Shown here: positions 1-5,206 of the stretch, piece after piece
Position numbering within the stretch: position 1 is the stretch's first letter
How the letters are laid out: the number at the start of each line of letters is the position of its first letter
NCBI GenBank assembly: GCA_002322035.1
Contig: DCNF01000050.1
Location: 1 to 5,206 of the forward strand
Source of the DNA: Geobacter sp. UBA1603
GTDB taxonomy: Bacteria > Desulfobacterota > Desulfuromonadia > Geobacterales > Pseudopelobacteraceae
Reading direction: 5' to 3'
Length of the DNA stretch: 5,206 bases
Notes under the pieces: generated by a model
What the model saw: the letters and a program-made list of their open reading frames with translations, nothing else
Told to the model about the DNA's origin: nothing
The model's database searches: none
Translations under genes and position numbers: made by a program

Positions 1-1
1 C

Positions 2-979
2 CGCTATCTTGCAAAGCGTCTCCTGATGCTGATCCCGCTTATGTTCGGCATCACCCTGATCACATTCAGCGTCATCCATCTGGCTCCTGGAGAGCCGGTG
101 GAGATGCAGATGGCCATGAACCCCAAGGTGGGCAAAGAAGTCCGCGACCGTTTGAAGAAGTTCTACGGTCTTGACCGCCCCCTGCATGTCCAGTACATCG
201 ACTGGGTCGGCAAGCTGGTCCGTCTTGACCTGGGGACATCCTTCTCATCCGACAACCGCCCGGTGGTTGACAAGATTCGGGAGCGGCTGCCGGTGACACT
301 TTCGCTCAATCTGATCGCGCTCTGCATTGAGTTCGGTCTGGCCATCCCGATCGGTGTCATGGCGGCTACCCGGCGTGATACCTGGCTTGACAAGGGATTG
401 ACGGTTTTTGTTTTCCTCGGTTTTGCCGTCCCTACTTTCTGGCTGGCGCTGCTGCTCATGTACCTGTTCGGTGTCAAATTGAACTGGCTGCCGGTCTCCG
501 GTCTGCACAGCCTTGGTGCCGCCTCTCTCGGCGCAATGGCCTACCTGTGGGATATGGCACAGCACCTGATCCTTCCGGTCTGCGTGGCTTCCTTCGGCAG
601 TCTGGCCGGCATGTCGCGTTATATGCGTTCGGCCATGCTGAATGTTATCGGCCAGGATTATATTACCACGGCCCGGGCCAAGGGTCTTTCCGAACGGACT
701 GTTATCTGGAAGCATGCCCTGCGCAACGCCTTGCTGCCGCTGATCACCTTGCTTGGTTTTTCAATTCCTGGCCTGATCGGCGGCAGTGTTATTTTTGAGA
801 CAATTTTTGCCATTCCCGGCATGGGACAGCTTTTTTACCAGGGGGTCATGTCACGTGATTACCCGGTTGTCATGGGTATTCTGGTGATCGGCGCCTTTCT
901 GACTCTGGTCGGCAACCTGCTGGCGGACCTCTGTTACGCCTATGCCGACCCGCGCATCAGGCACGAGGGGAGCCCATGA
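2..979 (+). CDS. dppB: Dipeptide/oligopeptide-type ABC transporter permease, DppB family (5' end missing)
   Basis: Inner-membrane permease subunit of a peptide/nickel-type ABC importer. It would pair with a DppC-type permease, two ATPases and a periplasmic binding protein. The frame is open to the left edge: eight codons (RYLAKRLL) precede the first in-frame ATG at 26 and match the usual N-terminus of this family, so the true start probably lies a codon or two outside the window and ATG 26 is internal. About 325 residues are visible, near full family length. The hydrophobic first helix is followed by a periplasmic stretch containing the family-typical LGTSF. The cytoplasmic EAA loop that docks the ATPase begins with [13 protein letters not shown] at about 656, and the C-terminus is the typical ADPRIR. 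The stop overlaps the next permease gene (ATGA), showing translational coupling. Substrate is not determinable: peptide, nickel and other ligands all use this family. Confidence 0.93.
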   Translation, partial: RYLAKRLLMLIPLMFGITLITFSVIHLAPGEPVEMQMAMNPKVGKEVRDRLKKFYGLDRPLHVQYIDWVGKLVRLDLGTSFSSDNRPVVDKIRERLPVTLSLNLIALCIEFGLAIPIGVMAATRRDTWLDKGLTVFVFLGFAVPTFWLALLLMYLFGVKLNWLPVSGLHSLGAASLGAMAYLWDMAQHLILPVCVASFGSLAGMSRYMRSAMLNVIGQDYITTARAKGLSERTVIWKHALRNALLPLITLLGFSIPGLIGGSVIFETIFAIPGMGQLFYQGVMSRDYPVVMGILVIGAFLTLVGNLLADLCYAYADPRIRHEGSP

Positions 980-1830
980 GTTTCCGGGACTCCTACATCG
1001 CCGCCATTTTCTGGCCGCGCTTCAAGCGCAACCGTTTCGCCGTCATGGGCGGGGGAGTGGTGCTGCTGCTCTTTGCCGTGTCACTGTGCGCACCGCTGCT
1101 GGCCCCCTATGACCCGAGCGCCATCAATGCCTGGGCAGTGCTTTCGCCGCCATCACCCCAGCACTGGTTCGGCACCGACGAACTGGGGAGGGATGTCTTC
1201 AGCCGGGTGCTGTTCGGTGCCCGTATTTCCCTCAAAGTCGGTTTTGTGGCTGTTGGCATCGCTGTTGCCATTGGCACGGTGGTGGGGCTTGTGGCCGGCT
1301 ATTACGGCCGCTGGGTCGATACGCTTCTAATGCGCTTTGTTGACATCATGCTCTGTTTCCCTGCGTTTTTCCTGATTTTGGCAGTGATAACCTTCCTGCG
1401 CCCTTCAATATGGTACATCATGGTTATCATCGGGCTGACCGGCTGGATGGGTGTGGCCCGGCTGGTACGGGCAGAAACGCTTTCCATCCGTGAGATGGAC
1501 TACATCACTGCCGCCCGTTGTATCGGCTGTTCAGACCGCCGCATCATCTTCCGCCATATTCTGCCCAACGTTGCCTCCCCGGTACTGGTTTCCGCCACCC
1601 TTGGCATCGCCGGGGCAATCCTGACCGAATCGGCACTCTCGTTCCTCGGTCTTGGGGTACAGCCTCCGACACCCAGTTGGGGCAACATCCTTACCTCGGG
1701 AAAAGATTATATCGAATTCGCCTGGTGGCTGTCCCTGTTCCCCGGTCTGGCGATACTGTTGACGGTACTGGCTTACAACCTTTTGGGAGAAGGCATACGC
1801 GATGCGCTTGATCCGCGGGTAAAACGCTGA
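976..1830 (+). CDS. dppC: Dipeptide/oligopeptide-type ABC transporter permease, DppC family
   Basis: Second inner-membrane permease of the importer, 284 residues, normal length. The ATG overlaps the upstream stop by 4 bp and has a GAGGGG ribosome site at 965-970. Residues 1-50 form the OppC N-terminal region (basic KRNR, one helix, then LLAPYDP). The hallmark [15 protein letters not shown] is at residues 63-77. Further helices follow, with the EAA loop from residue 175 ([15 protein letters not shown]) and the conserved [15 protein letters not shown] at 222-236. The end, DALDPRVKR, is typical. It is the last gene of its operon here: no ATPase genes (DppD/DppF type) follow, so these and the binding protein must lie upstream or elsewhere. 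The next gene is on the opposite strand. The assignment to the DppC/OppC family is firm; the exact substrate is unknown. Confidence 0.94.
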   Translation: MSFRDSYIAAIFWPRFKRNRFAVMGGGVVLLLFAVSLCAPLLAPYDPSAINAWAVLSPPSPQHWFGTDELGRDVFSRVLFGARISLKVGFVAVGIAVAIGTVVGLVAGYYGRWVDTLLMRFVDIMLCFPAFFLILAVITFLRPSIWYIMVIIGLTGWMGVARLVRAETLSIREMDYITAARCIGCSDRRIIFRHILPNVASPVLVSATLGIAGAILTESALSFLGLGVQPPTPSWGNILTSGKDYIEFAWWLSLFPGLAILLTVLAYNLLGEGIRDALDPRVKR

Positions 1831-1878
1831 TCTTTGAAAATATGTGTGATTATTAATGTTGTTGCCGTAGGGATGAAT

Positions 1879-2250
1879 TTATTCGAAGCGCCGGATTACT
1901 TCTCCGGTCGTTTCATCCATTGTTATGACGAGTTTTTTACCTTTTTGCGGGGCGGGCTGCTTACTGTTGCCCAGGTTTTTATCACTATTCTGCTTCTCCT
2001 GTTTTTCCTGCTGCTCTTGCGCAGCTGCTCGGCGTTTGGCGAGTGAATCCTTTGATTCGAGATCCTTATCCCAGATCACCTTATATGATTTCCGGTAGTG
2101 CGCGGGGATGTCCTCGATACGGTTTGTGATAACGACTGTTCCGCTGTTGTCCTTGTATGTGTAATATTCAGCGTACGCGGGGGCAGCGGTGAAAATGCCT
2201 GATATCAGGGTGAGCAACAGGGTAACAGGAATGGCGGGAGGTTTGATCAT
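1879..2250 (-). CDS. Small exported DUF4124-domain protein
   Basis: A 123-residue protein of unknown function. The N-terminus is a clear Sec signal peptide: MIK, a hydrophobic core (residues 8-20), and an A-Y-A cleavage site, giving a mature protein from about E28. The mature N-terminus (YYTYKDNSGTVVITNR, residues 29-44) is the signature of the DUF4124 family, a short beta-rich envelope domain often placed just after the signal peptide. Residues 64-106 are highly polar and Lys/Gln/Glu-rich (AAAQEQQEKQEKQ), probably an extended or coiled linker. The tail (KKLVITMDETTGEVIRRFE) looks like a short beta hairpin. The ATG at 2250 is preceded by AGGAAAGGAAA ending 8 nt upstream. It is a single gene convergent with the permease operon and divergent from the cupin gene. 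Family assignment is by recognition of the motif; no biochemical role is known to me. Confidence 0.85.
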   Translation of the reverse strand: MIKPPAIPVTLLLTLISGIFTAAPAYAEYYTYKDNSGTVVITNRIEDIPAHYRKSYKVIWDKDLESKDSLAKRRAAAQEQQEKQEKQNSDKNLGNSKQPAPQKGKKLVITMDETTGEVIRRFE

Positions 2251-2282
2251 GTCAAAGGTTTCCTTTCCTGATGATTGCTCTC

Positions 2283-2310
2283 TTTATATACTTTTCTTCA
2301 TGGCATTCAA
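2283..2310 (-). promoter_or_regulatory. Sigma-70-type promoter for the DUF4124 gene
   Basis: Read on the minus strand: TTGAAT (2305-2310), a 16-nt spacer, then TATAAA (2283-2288). Both hexamers are close to consensus, and the predicted start near 2276 leaves a leader of about 25 nt carrying the ribosome site. Predicted from sequence only. Confidence 0.55.
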
Positions 2311-2397
2311 TACTAAATGTTCTTTATTGGTGTTTCTGATGCCCGGGCTGTAAGAACCTCTAACGCTGCTTCGATACTGTTGATAAGGAGCACGGAT

Positions 2398-2748
2398 ATG
2401 AACGAAGTATTTGCAGGCAACCTGCTTGCAGGACTACCCGACACTTTGCAGGATGAGGTTTCTTCAATATTAGTATCAAATTCCGGTATTCGCATCGAAC
2501 GGATAGTCTCCCATGGGCAGGCATCACCTGATGGAATGTGGTACGATCAGCAACACTATGAGTGGGTCCTGCTGGTTTCAGGAGGAGCCGCCATTTTTTT
2601 TGAGGGAGAAACGTCAGCAAATGTTCTCAAACCGGGAGATTACCTCTTAATACCACCTCATTGCCGTCACCGGGTTGCCTGGACCGATCCGCTCCAACAC
2701 ACGGTCTGGCTGGCAGTTCATTTTGGCTTTGAATTAACGCCTGGATAG
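2398..2748 (+). CDS. Single-domain cupin protein
   Basis: A 116-residue cytoplasmic beta-barrel protein with no signal peptide or membrane segment. The start at 2398 is chosen because AAGGAG (2385-2390) sits 7 nt upstream. The frame is open back to an ATG at 2317, but that stretch lacks a ribosome site and does not look like family sequence. The family signature is clear: IERIVSHGQASP (33-44), WYDQQHYEWVLLVSG (48-62, first cupin motif, with H53 and E55), and KPGDYLLIPPHCRHRV (78-93, second motif, with H88 and H91 as likely metal ligands). The end, TVWLAVHFG, is also typical of this small cupin group. These proteins have been loosely annotated as phosphoribosylaminoimidazole-carboxylase-like, but no activity can be assigned from sequence. 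A weak promoter candidate is TTGGTG (2327-2332) with TAAGAA (2351-2356). Confidence 0.85.
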   Translation: MNEVFAGNLLAGLPDTLQDEVSSILVSNSGIRIERIVSHGQASPDGMWYDQQHYEWVLLVSGGAAIFFEGETSANVLKPGDYLLIPPHCRHRVAWTDPLQHTVWLAVHFGFELTPG

Positions 2749-2756
2749 GTGATGGT

Positions 2757-2777
2757 ATCCCGGGTATTACCTGGGAT
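2757..2777 (+). terminator. Strong hairpin after the cupin gene, possible terminator
   Basis: ATCCCGGGT, loop ATT, ACCTGGGAT: nine base pairs including one G-T wobble, starting 8 nt after the cupin stop codon. No clean T-tract follows (the next bases are CTGCCTGTGTTGTTCG), so it is not a textbook intrinsic terminator. It may instead block 3' exonucleases or act with Rho. Confidence 0.4.
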
Positions 2778-2814
2778 CTGCCTGTGTTGTTCGTCGTTCA
2801 TCATTTAATGTGTG

Positions 2815-2820
2815 TACAAT
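2815..2820 (+). promoter_or_regulatory. Candidate -10 box for the rhodanese gene
   Basis: TACAAT matches the -10 consensus at five of six positions and lies about 35 nt before the chosen start codon. No good -35 hexamer is present 16-18 nt upstream (CGTCGT region), so the promoter may be activator-dependent or weak. This placement suggests the rhodanese is transcribed separately from the cupin. Confidence 0.35.
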
Positions 2821-2855
2821 AGTCAGCTTTACGTATGAACGAAAGGATGTCAAAC

Positions 2856-3269
2856 ATGAAGCGCTCTGTTCAGCTGCTCCTGATGCTCTCCGGGCTGTTT
2901 CTTTCAGCGGTTACTGCTCTGGGCGGTGACGTTGGCAGCCTTACAGCCAAAGAATTGAAGGCCATGATCGACAAAGGTGAGGCAGGGTTGGTGATCATCG
3001 ACTCCCGTTCGGTACACCAGTATGAAGAGTCCCACATTCCAGGTGCCGTTTCTCTGCCGCTGTCCGAGATGGAGCAAGACCCTTCACAGCCAAAGGTATC
3101 AAAAGAGTCGACACTGGTATTCTACTGCAGTGGGACAACTTGAAGGGGTAGCGGAGATGCGGCGGGTCTCGCCGCAGAGCGAGGGTTCGCTTCGGTGTTT
3201 GTTCTGGCGAAGGGATTGCCGGGATGGGAGCGGGCAGGTTATCCGGTGAAGGCGGGGAAGCGACCCTGA
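2856..3269 (+). CDS. Exported rhodanese-domain selenoprotein; in-frame TGA (3141-3143) read as selenocysteine
   Basis: Single-domain rhodanese-like sulfurtransferase, 137 residues if the TGA at codon 96 is read as Sec. The start at 2856 is chosen for AAAGGA (2842-2847) 8 nt upstream; in-frame ATGs at 2835 and 2847 have no such site. A signal peptide (KR, hydrophobic core 5-22, cleavage near ALG-G) predicts export to the periplasm. Rhodanese landmarks before the TGA: LTAKELKAMI (29-38), VIIDSR (46-51), SHIPGAVSLP (59-68), LVFYC with C91 at the usual catalytic position. After the TGA the same frame gives DAAGLAAERGFASVFVLAKG, then LPGWERAGYPVKAG, the standard second half of the domain, ending at TGA 3267-3269. 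U96 forms CX4U with C91, replacing the second loop cysteine seen in related CX4C rhodaneses. A SECIS-like hairpin follows the codon. The substrate is unknown; sulfur or selenium transfer or thiol redox are possible. The alternative is a nonsense-mutated pseudogene, which I consider less likely. Confidence 0.8.
3141..3176 (+). promoter_or_regulatory. Bacterial SECIS element (Sec codon plus downstream hairpin)
   Basis: The TGA (3141-3143) is followed after 14 nt by a perfect 7-bp stem: TGCGGCG (3158-3164), loop GGTCT (3165-3169), CGCCGCA (3170-3176). The first loop G is 22 nt downstream of the TGA, inside the spacing range known for bacterial SECIS elements. The loop contains GGUCU, which from memory is the core of the E. 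coli fdhF SECIS loop (AGGUCU), where the G and U contact elongation factor SelB. The bulged U of the fdhF stem is absent. The hairpin lies within the coding sequence, as bacterial SECIS elements do, encoding the DAAGLAA segment. Confidence 0.72.
3177..3192 (+). other. Second small hairpin abutting the SECIS stem
   Basis: GAGCGA, loop GGGT, TCGCTT: five Watson-Crick pairs plus one terminal G-T wobble, beginning at the base directly after the SECIS stem, so the two helices could stack. It lies in coding sequence and may be chance or may help pause the ribosome. Confidence 0.3.
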
Positions 3270-3285
3270 CCGCCAGCAGATTGTG

Positions 3286-3999
3286 CTATCCGGCCACGAT
3301 GGATCGATTTTTACCGGACAGCTTTGCCAGCTGGAGTGCCTCATTTGCCCGGCCGATGCACTCGAATACGGTCTGTCCGATGTTGTATTCGCACAGGCCA
3401 ATGCTGACGGTGATGCGAATTCCGGGGCGATTGGCCTTGAATTCGGTCATTGACACCGACTCAAGTATTTTGCTGGCGACCGCCGCCGCTCCTTCGATGC
3501 CGGTTTCCGGAAGCAGTATCAGGAACTCTTCGCCTCCCCAGCGGGCGCACACATCCTCGTTGCGGATGCTTCCCCGCAAGACTCTGGCCACTTCCACCAG
3601 CACATCGTCACCATCGTTGATGCCATAGGTTTCATTGACCTTCTTGAAATCATCGATATCTGCCAACATGACCGAAAACGTCCGCACATGGCGGTGGGCC
3701 CGGTTATATTCACGTTCGATCCGCTCGACAATGTCGCGGCGGTTTGCCAGGCCGGTCATCGGGTCGATCCGGGTGGCAAGCTCAAGGGACTTGTTCATTT
3801 CACCCAACTGAACCTGGAGCTGATGGCGGTCTTTGGTTATGGCGGCCAGTTTTTTTTCAAGCTCACCATACAGGTTCAGCAGGCTTTTCAGTTCCGGAAG
3901 AAGCGGGTCAACCGAATAAAGCGGATCGTTGATAATGCGCGAAATTGCGGCCAGGGTTTCGGCTGTGTTGTCAGCATGGCGGCGGGATGAATGCGTCAT
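3286..3999 (-). CDS. Soluble diguanylate cyclase (coiled coil plus GGDEF domain)
   Basis: Makes cyclic di-GMP from two GTP. 237 residues from the ATG at 3999, chosen because AGGAAGG (4007-4013) is 7 nt upstream; the ATG at 4005 is too close and the one at 4086 precedes the likely promoter. There is no membrane segment or receiver domain. Residues 1-35 are helical and polar, and about 35-78 look like a coiled coil (ELEKKLAAITKDRHQLQVQL) that could dimerise the enzyme. The GGDEF domain runs from DPMTGLANRR (79-88) to the C-terminus. The metal-binding segment is ADIDDFKKVN (113-122); the active site is GGEEF (155-159); an intact inhibitory I-site, RNED (146-149), lies five residues before it, predicting product feedback inhibition. 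The residue matching PleD D344 is Asp131, as in ordinary c-di-GMP cyclases. The C-terminal ANEALQLAKLSGKNR deviates slightly from ADxALYxAKxxGRNR. It ends 16 bp from the convergent rhodanese gene. Confidence 0.93.
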   Translation of the reverse strand: MTHSSRRHADNTAETLAAISRIINDPLYSVDPLLPELKSLLNLYGELEKKLAAITKDRHQLQVQLGEMNKSLELATRIDPMTGLANRRDIVERIEREYNRAHRHVRTFSVMLADIDDFKKVNETYGINDGDDVLVEVARVLRGSIRNEDVCARWGGEEFLILLPETGIEGAAAVASKILESVSMTEFKANRPGIRITVSIGLCEYNIGQTVFECIGRANEALQLAKLSGKNRSIVAG

Positions 4000-4035
4000 G
4001 TACATGCCTTCCTGTCGGAGGGTTGAAATTTTTGT

Positions 4036-4058
4036 TAATACTACTGCAATTGGTATTA
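4036..4058. repeat. Inverted repeat TAATAC-N11-GTATTA, possible operator
   Basis: Perfect 6-bp arms at 4036-4041 and 4053-4058, covering the -10 box and most of the spacer of the predicted promoter of the diguanylate cyclase gene. The size and position fit a binding site for a dimeric repressor, but the region is AT-rich and short arms can occur by chance. Confidence 0.3.
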
Positions 4059-4065
4059 TTTTCAA
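4038..4065 (-). promoter_or_regulatory. Sigma-70-type promoter for the GGDEF gene
   Basis: Read on the minus strand: TTGAAA (4060-4065), 16-nt spacer, TAGTAT (4038-4043). The predicted start near 4031 gives a leader of about 30 nt containing the AGGAAGG ribosome site. This supports the start codon at 3999 over the in-frame ATG at 4086, which would lie upstream of the promoter. Confidence 0.45.
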
Positions 4066-4125
4066 GTAATCAAATACATTCCGCAATAAATGCCGTAAAC
4101 ACTGGGTTCATAAGGCCATTTAAAC

Positions 4126-4154
4126 TTGACTTGCCCCGTCCGCTGTACTAACTT
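4126..4154 (+). promoter_or_regulatory. Candidate promoter for guaB
   Basis: TTGACT (4126-4131) is a good -35 hexamer. At a 17-nt spacing lies TAACTT (4149-4154), a weak -10; TACTAA at 4146-4151 is a better hexamer but only 14 nt away. A start near 4161 would leave a leader of about 27 nt. I see no purine riboswitch or other long leader structure in 4000-4187. Confidence 0.35.
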
Positions 4155-4187
4155 TATCCAAATTTTCCCCGTGCGAGGTGGCCCGCC

Positions 4188-5206
4188 ATGTCTTACGATA
4201 CGCTCCTGGAAGGCTTGACGTTTGATGATGTCCTTCTTGTCCCTGCCCATTCCCTGATCCTTCCTCGCGACGCCAACCTGGCAACCCGTCTTTCACGCAA
4301 CATCCCGCTTAACATCCCGCTGGTCAGCGCCGCCATGGACACTGTTACCGAGGCCCGCACCGCTATCTGCATGGCCCGTGAGGGTGGAATCGGCATTATC
4401 CACAAAAACCTTTCAATTGAAGAACAGGCACACGAAGTCGACAAGGTCAAAAAAAGTGAGTCGGGCATGATCGTTGACCCAATTACCATGCGCCCCAACC
4501 AGAAAATCCGCGAGGCGCTCGACATTATGTCAAAATACCGGATTTCCGGTGTTCCCATAACCAAGCCGAACGGTAAGCTGGTCGGCATCCTGACCAACCG
4601 CGACCTGCGGTTCGAAACTGATTACGATCTGCCGATCTCGGCCCGCATGACCAAGCGCAATCTTGTGACCGTCTCCGTGGGAACCACGCTGGATCAGGCC
4701 AAGGAACACCTGAAGCATACCCGGGTTGAAAAACTTCTCGTCGTTGATGATGAAAAGAATCTCAAGGGACTGATTACAATCAAGGATATCGAAAAAGTAA
4801 AAAAATATCCGAATGCCTGTAAAGACTCTCTGGGGCGGTTGCGAGTCGGTGCTGCGGTCGGCCCGACGGCCGAAATGGAAGCCCGGATGGAGGCGTTGAT
4901 CAAGGCCGGAGTCGACGTGATCGTGATTGATACCGCCCACGGCCATTCCCAGGGGGTGATCGATGCGGTGGTGCAGGCAAAATCGACGTTTCCGGGGGTT
5001 GAAATTATTGCCGGGAATATTGCTACCGCCGCGGCGGCCGAGGCATTGATCAAGGCCGGGGTCGATGGCATCAAGGTCGGGATCGGGCCGGGATCAATCT
5101 GCACGACCCGGGTGGTGGCCGGAGTCGGGGTACCCCAGATCACGGCCATCAACGAATGCTCGAAGGTTGCCCACAAATATGGAATTCCGGTCATTGCCGA
5201 CGGCGG
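4188..5206 (+). CDS. guaB: IMP dehydrogenase (3' end outside window)
   Basis: Oxidises IMP to XMP with NAD+, the committed step of guanine nucleotide synthesis in the cytoplasm. 339 complete codons are visible of an expected ~490. The ATG at 4188 has GAGGTG (4175-4180) 7 nt upstream. The N-terminus [13 protein letters not shown] (10-22) and [10 protein letters not shown] (46-55) are diagnostic of the catalytic TIM barrel. The Bateman module of two CBS domains interrupts the barrel at about residues 93-205 ([28 protein letters not shown], then [20 protein letters not shown]). The barrel resumes with RVGAAVGP; the IMP loop [11 protein letters not shown] places the catalytic cysteine at residue 305, the same number as in E. 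coli GuaB, and IADGG carries the IMP-binding Asp338. No lesions are visible. guaA often follows guaB, but that would lie beyond the edge. Confidence 0.97.
   Translation, partial: MSYDTLLEGLTFDDVLLVPAHSLILPRDANLATRLSRNIPLNIPLVSAAMDTVTEARTAICMAREGGIGIIHKNLSIEEQAHEVDKVKKSESGMIVDPITMRPNQKIREALDIMSKYRISGVPITKPNGKLVGILTNRDLRFETDYDLPISARMTKRNLVTVSVGTTLDQAKEHLKHTRVEKLLVVDDEKNLKGLITIKDIEKVKKYPNACKDSLGRLRVGAAVGPTAEMEARMEALIKAGVDVIVIDTAHGHSQGVIDAVVQAKSTFPGVEIIAGNIATAAAAEALIKAGVDGIKVGIGPGSICTTRVVAGVGVPQITAINECSKVAHKYGIPVIADG
4890..5065 (+). repeat. Two near-identical 26-nt segments within guaB, 150 nt apart
   Basis: Positions 4890-4915 and 5040-5065 match at 24 of 26 bases and encode EALIKAGVD in both places. 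They fall on successive beta-alpha units of the barrel and share reading frame, so they are an internal protein repeat rather than a mobile or regulatory element. Confidence 0.6.

Noticed and set aside
1891..1907. CCGGA-N7-TCCGG hairpin as a terminator for the permease operon
   Set aside because: Only 5 bp, no T-tract, and it lies in the last codons of the convergent DUF4124 gene.
1834..2046. Hydrophobic small protein on the plus strand after dppC
   Set aside because: It is the antisense of the Glu/Gln/Lys-rich region of the DUF4124 gene; reverse complements of such codons give Leu/Phe-rich strings. No ribosome site.
2317..2397. N-terminal extension of the cupin to ATG 2317
   Set aside because: No ribosome site, and the added residues do not match the family; AAGGAG is 7 nt before 2398.
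3141..3143. TGA as a nonsense mutation making the rhodanese a pseudogene
   Set aside because: The downstream half is intact and ends cleanly near the next gene, the TGA aligns with a functional cysteine position, and a SECIS-like hairpin follows at the right distance. Not fully excluded without genome context.
3022..3249. Open frame overlapping the rhodanese in another phase
   Set aside because: It overlaps the real rhodanese frame on both sides of the TGA and resembles no protein family; the frame-preserved read-through explains the region better.
3251..3274. GGCGG/CCGCC pairing as a terminator of the rhodanese gene
   Set aside because: The loop is long (14 nt) and no T-run follows on either strand.
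4000..4086. N-terminal extension of the GGDEF protein to an ATG at 4086
   Set aside because: It would start upstream of the predicted promoter, has no ribosome site, and the 3999 start has AGGAAGG at ideal spacing.
1..5206. CRISPR array, tRNA, insertion sequence or phage genes
   Set aside because: No regularly spaced repeats, cloverleaf sequences, transposase motifs or phage-like proteins were seen on either strand.

Overview
The window looks like ordinary chromosome from a Desulfuromonadales/Geobacterales-type deltaproteobacterium. I infer this from the gene mix (a dipeptide-type ABC permease pair, a DUF4124 secreted protein, a GGDEF protein, an apparent selenoprotein), the moderate-to-high GC and the protein style. 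No rRNA or other taxonomic marker is present, so the assignment is tentative. There are seven protein genes: two are cut by the window edges, and one has an in-frame TGA that I read as selenocysteine.

Layout. Positions 2-979 and 976-1830 (+) are a DppB/DppC-type permease pair joined by an ATGA overlap, the 3' end of an uptake operon. Convergent to them, 1879-2250 (-) encodes a small exported DUF4124 protein with its own promoter. Position 2398-2748 (+) is a one-domain cupin, followed by a strong hairpin. Position 2856-3269 (+) is an exported single-domain rhodanese. Its frame contains a TGA at 3141-3143, followed in the same frame by the complete C-terminal half of the rhodanese fold. Convergent to it, 3286-3999 (-) is a soluble coiled-coil/GGDEF diguanylate cyclase. 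A 188-bp divergent intergenic region (4000-4187) separates it from guaB (IMP dehydrogenase), which runs from 4188 off the right edge.

Main point. The rhodanese gene is most likely a selenoprotein gene that conventional gene calling would truncate at codon 96. Three observations agree. The frame stays open and rhodanese-like after the TGA. The TGA falls where many relatives carry a second active-loop cysteine (CX4U here). A perfect 7-bp hairpin with loop GGTCT starts 14 nt after the TGA, and that loop matches my memory of the E. coli fdhF SECIS loop. No other gene here clearly works with it; the rest are housekeeping (guaB), nutrient uptake, c-di-GMP signalling and small proteins of unknown role.
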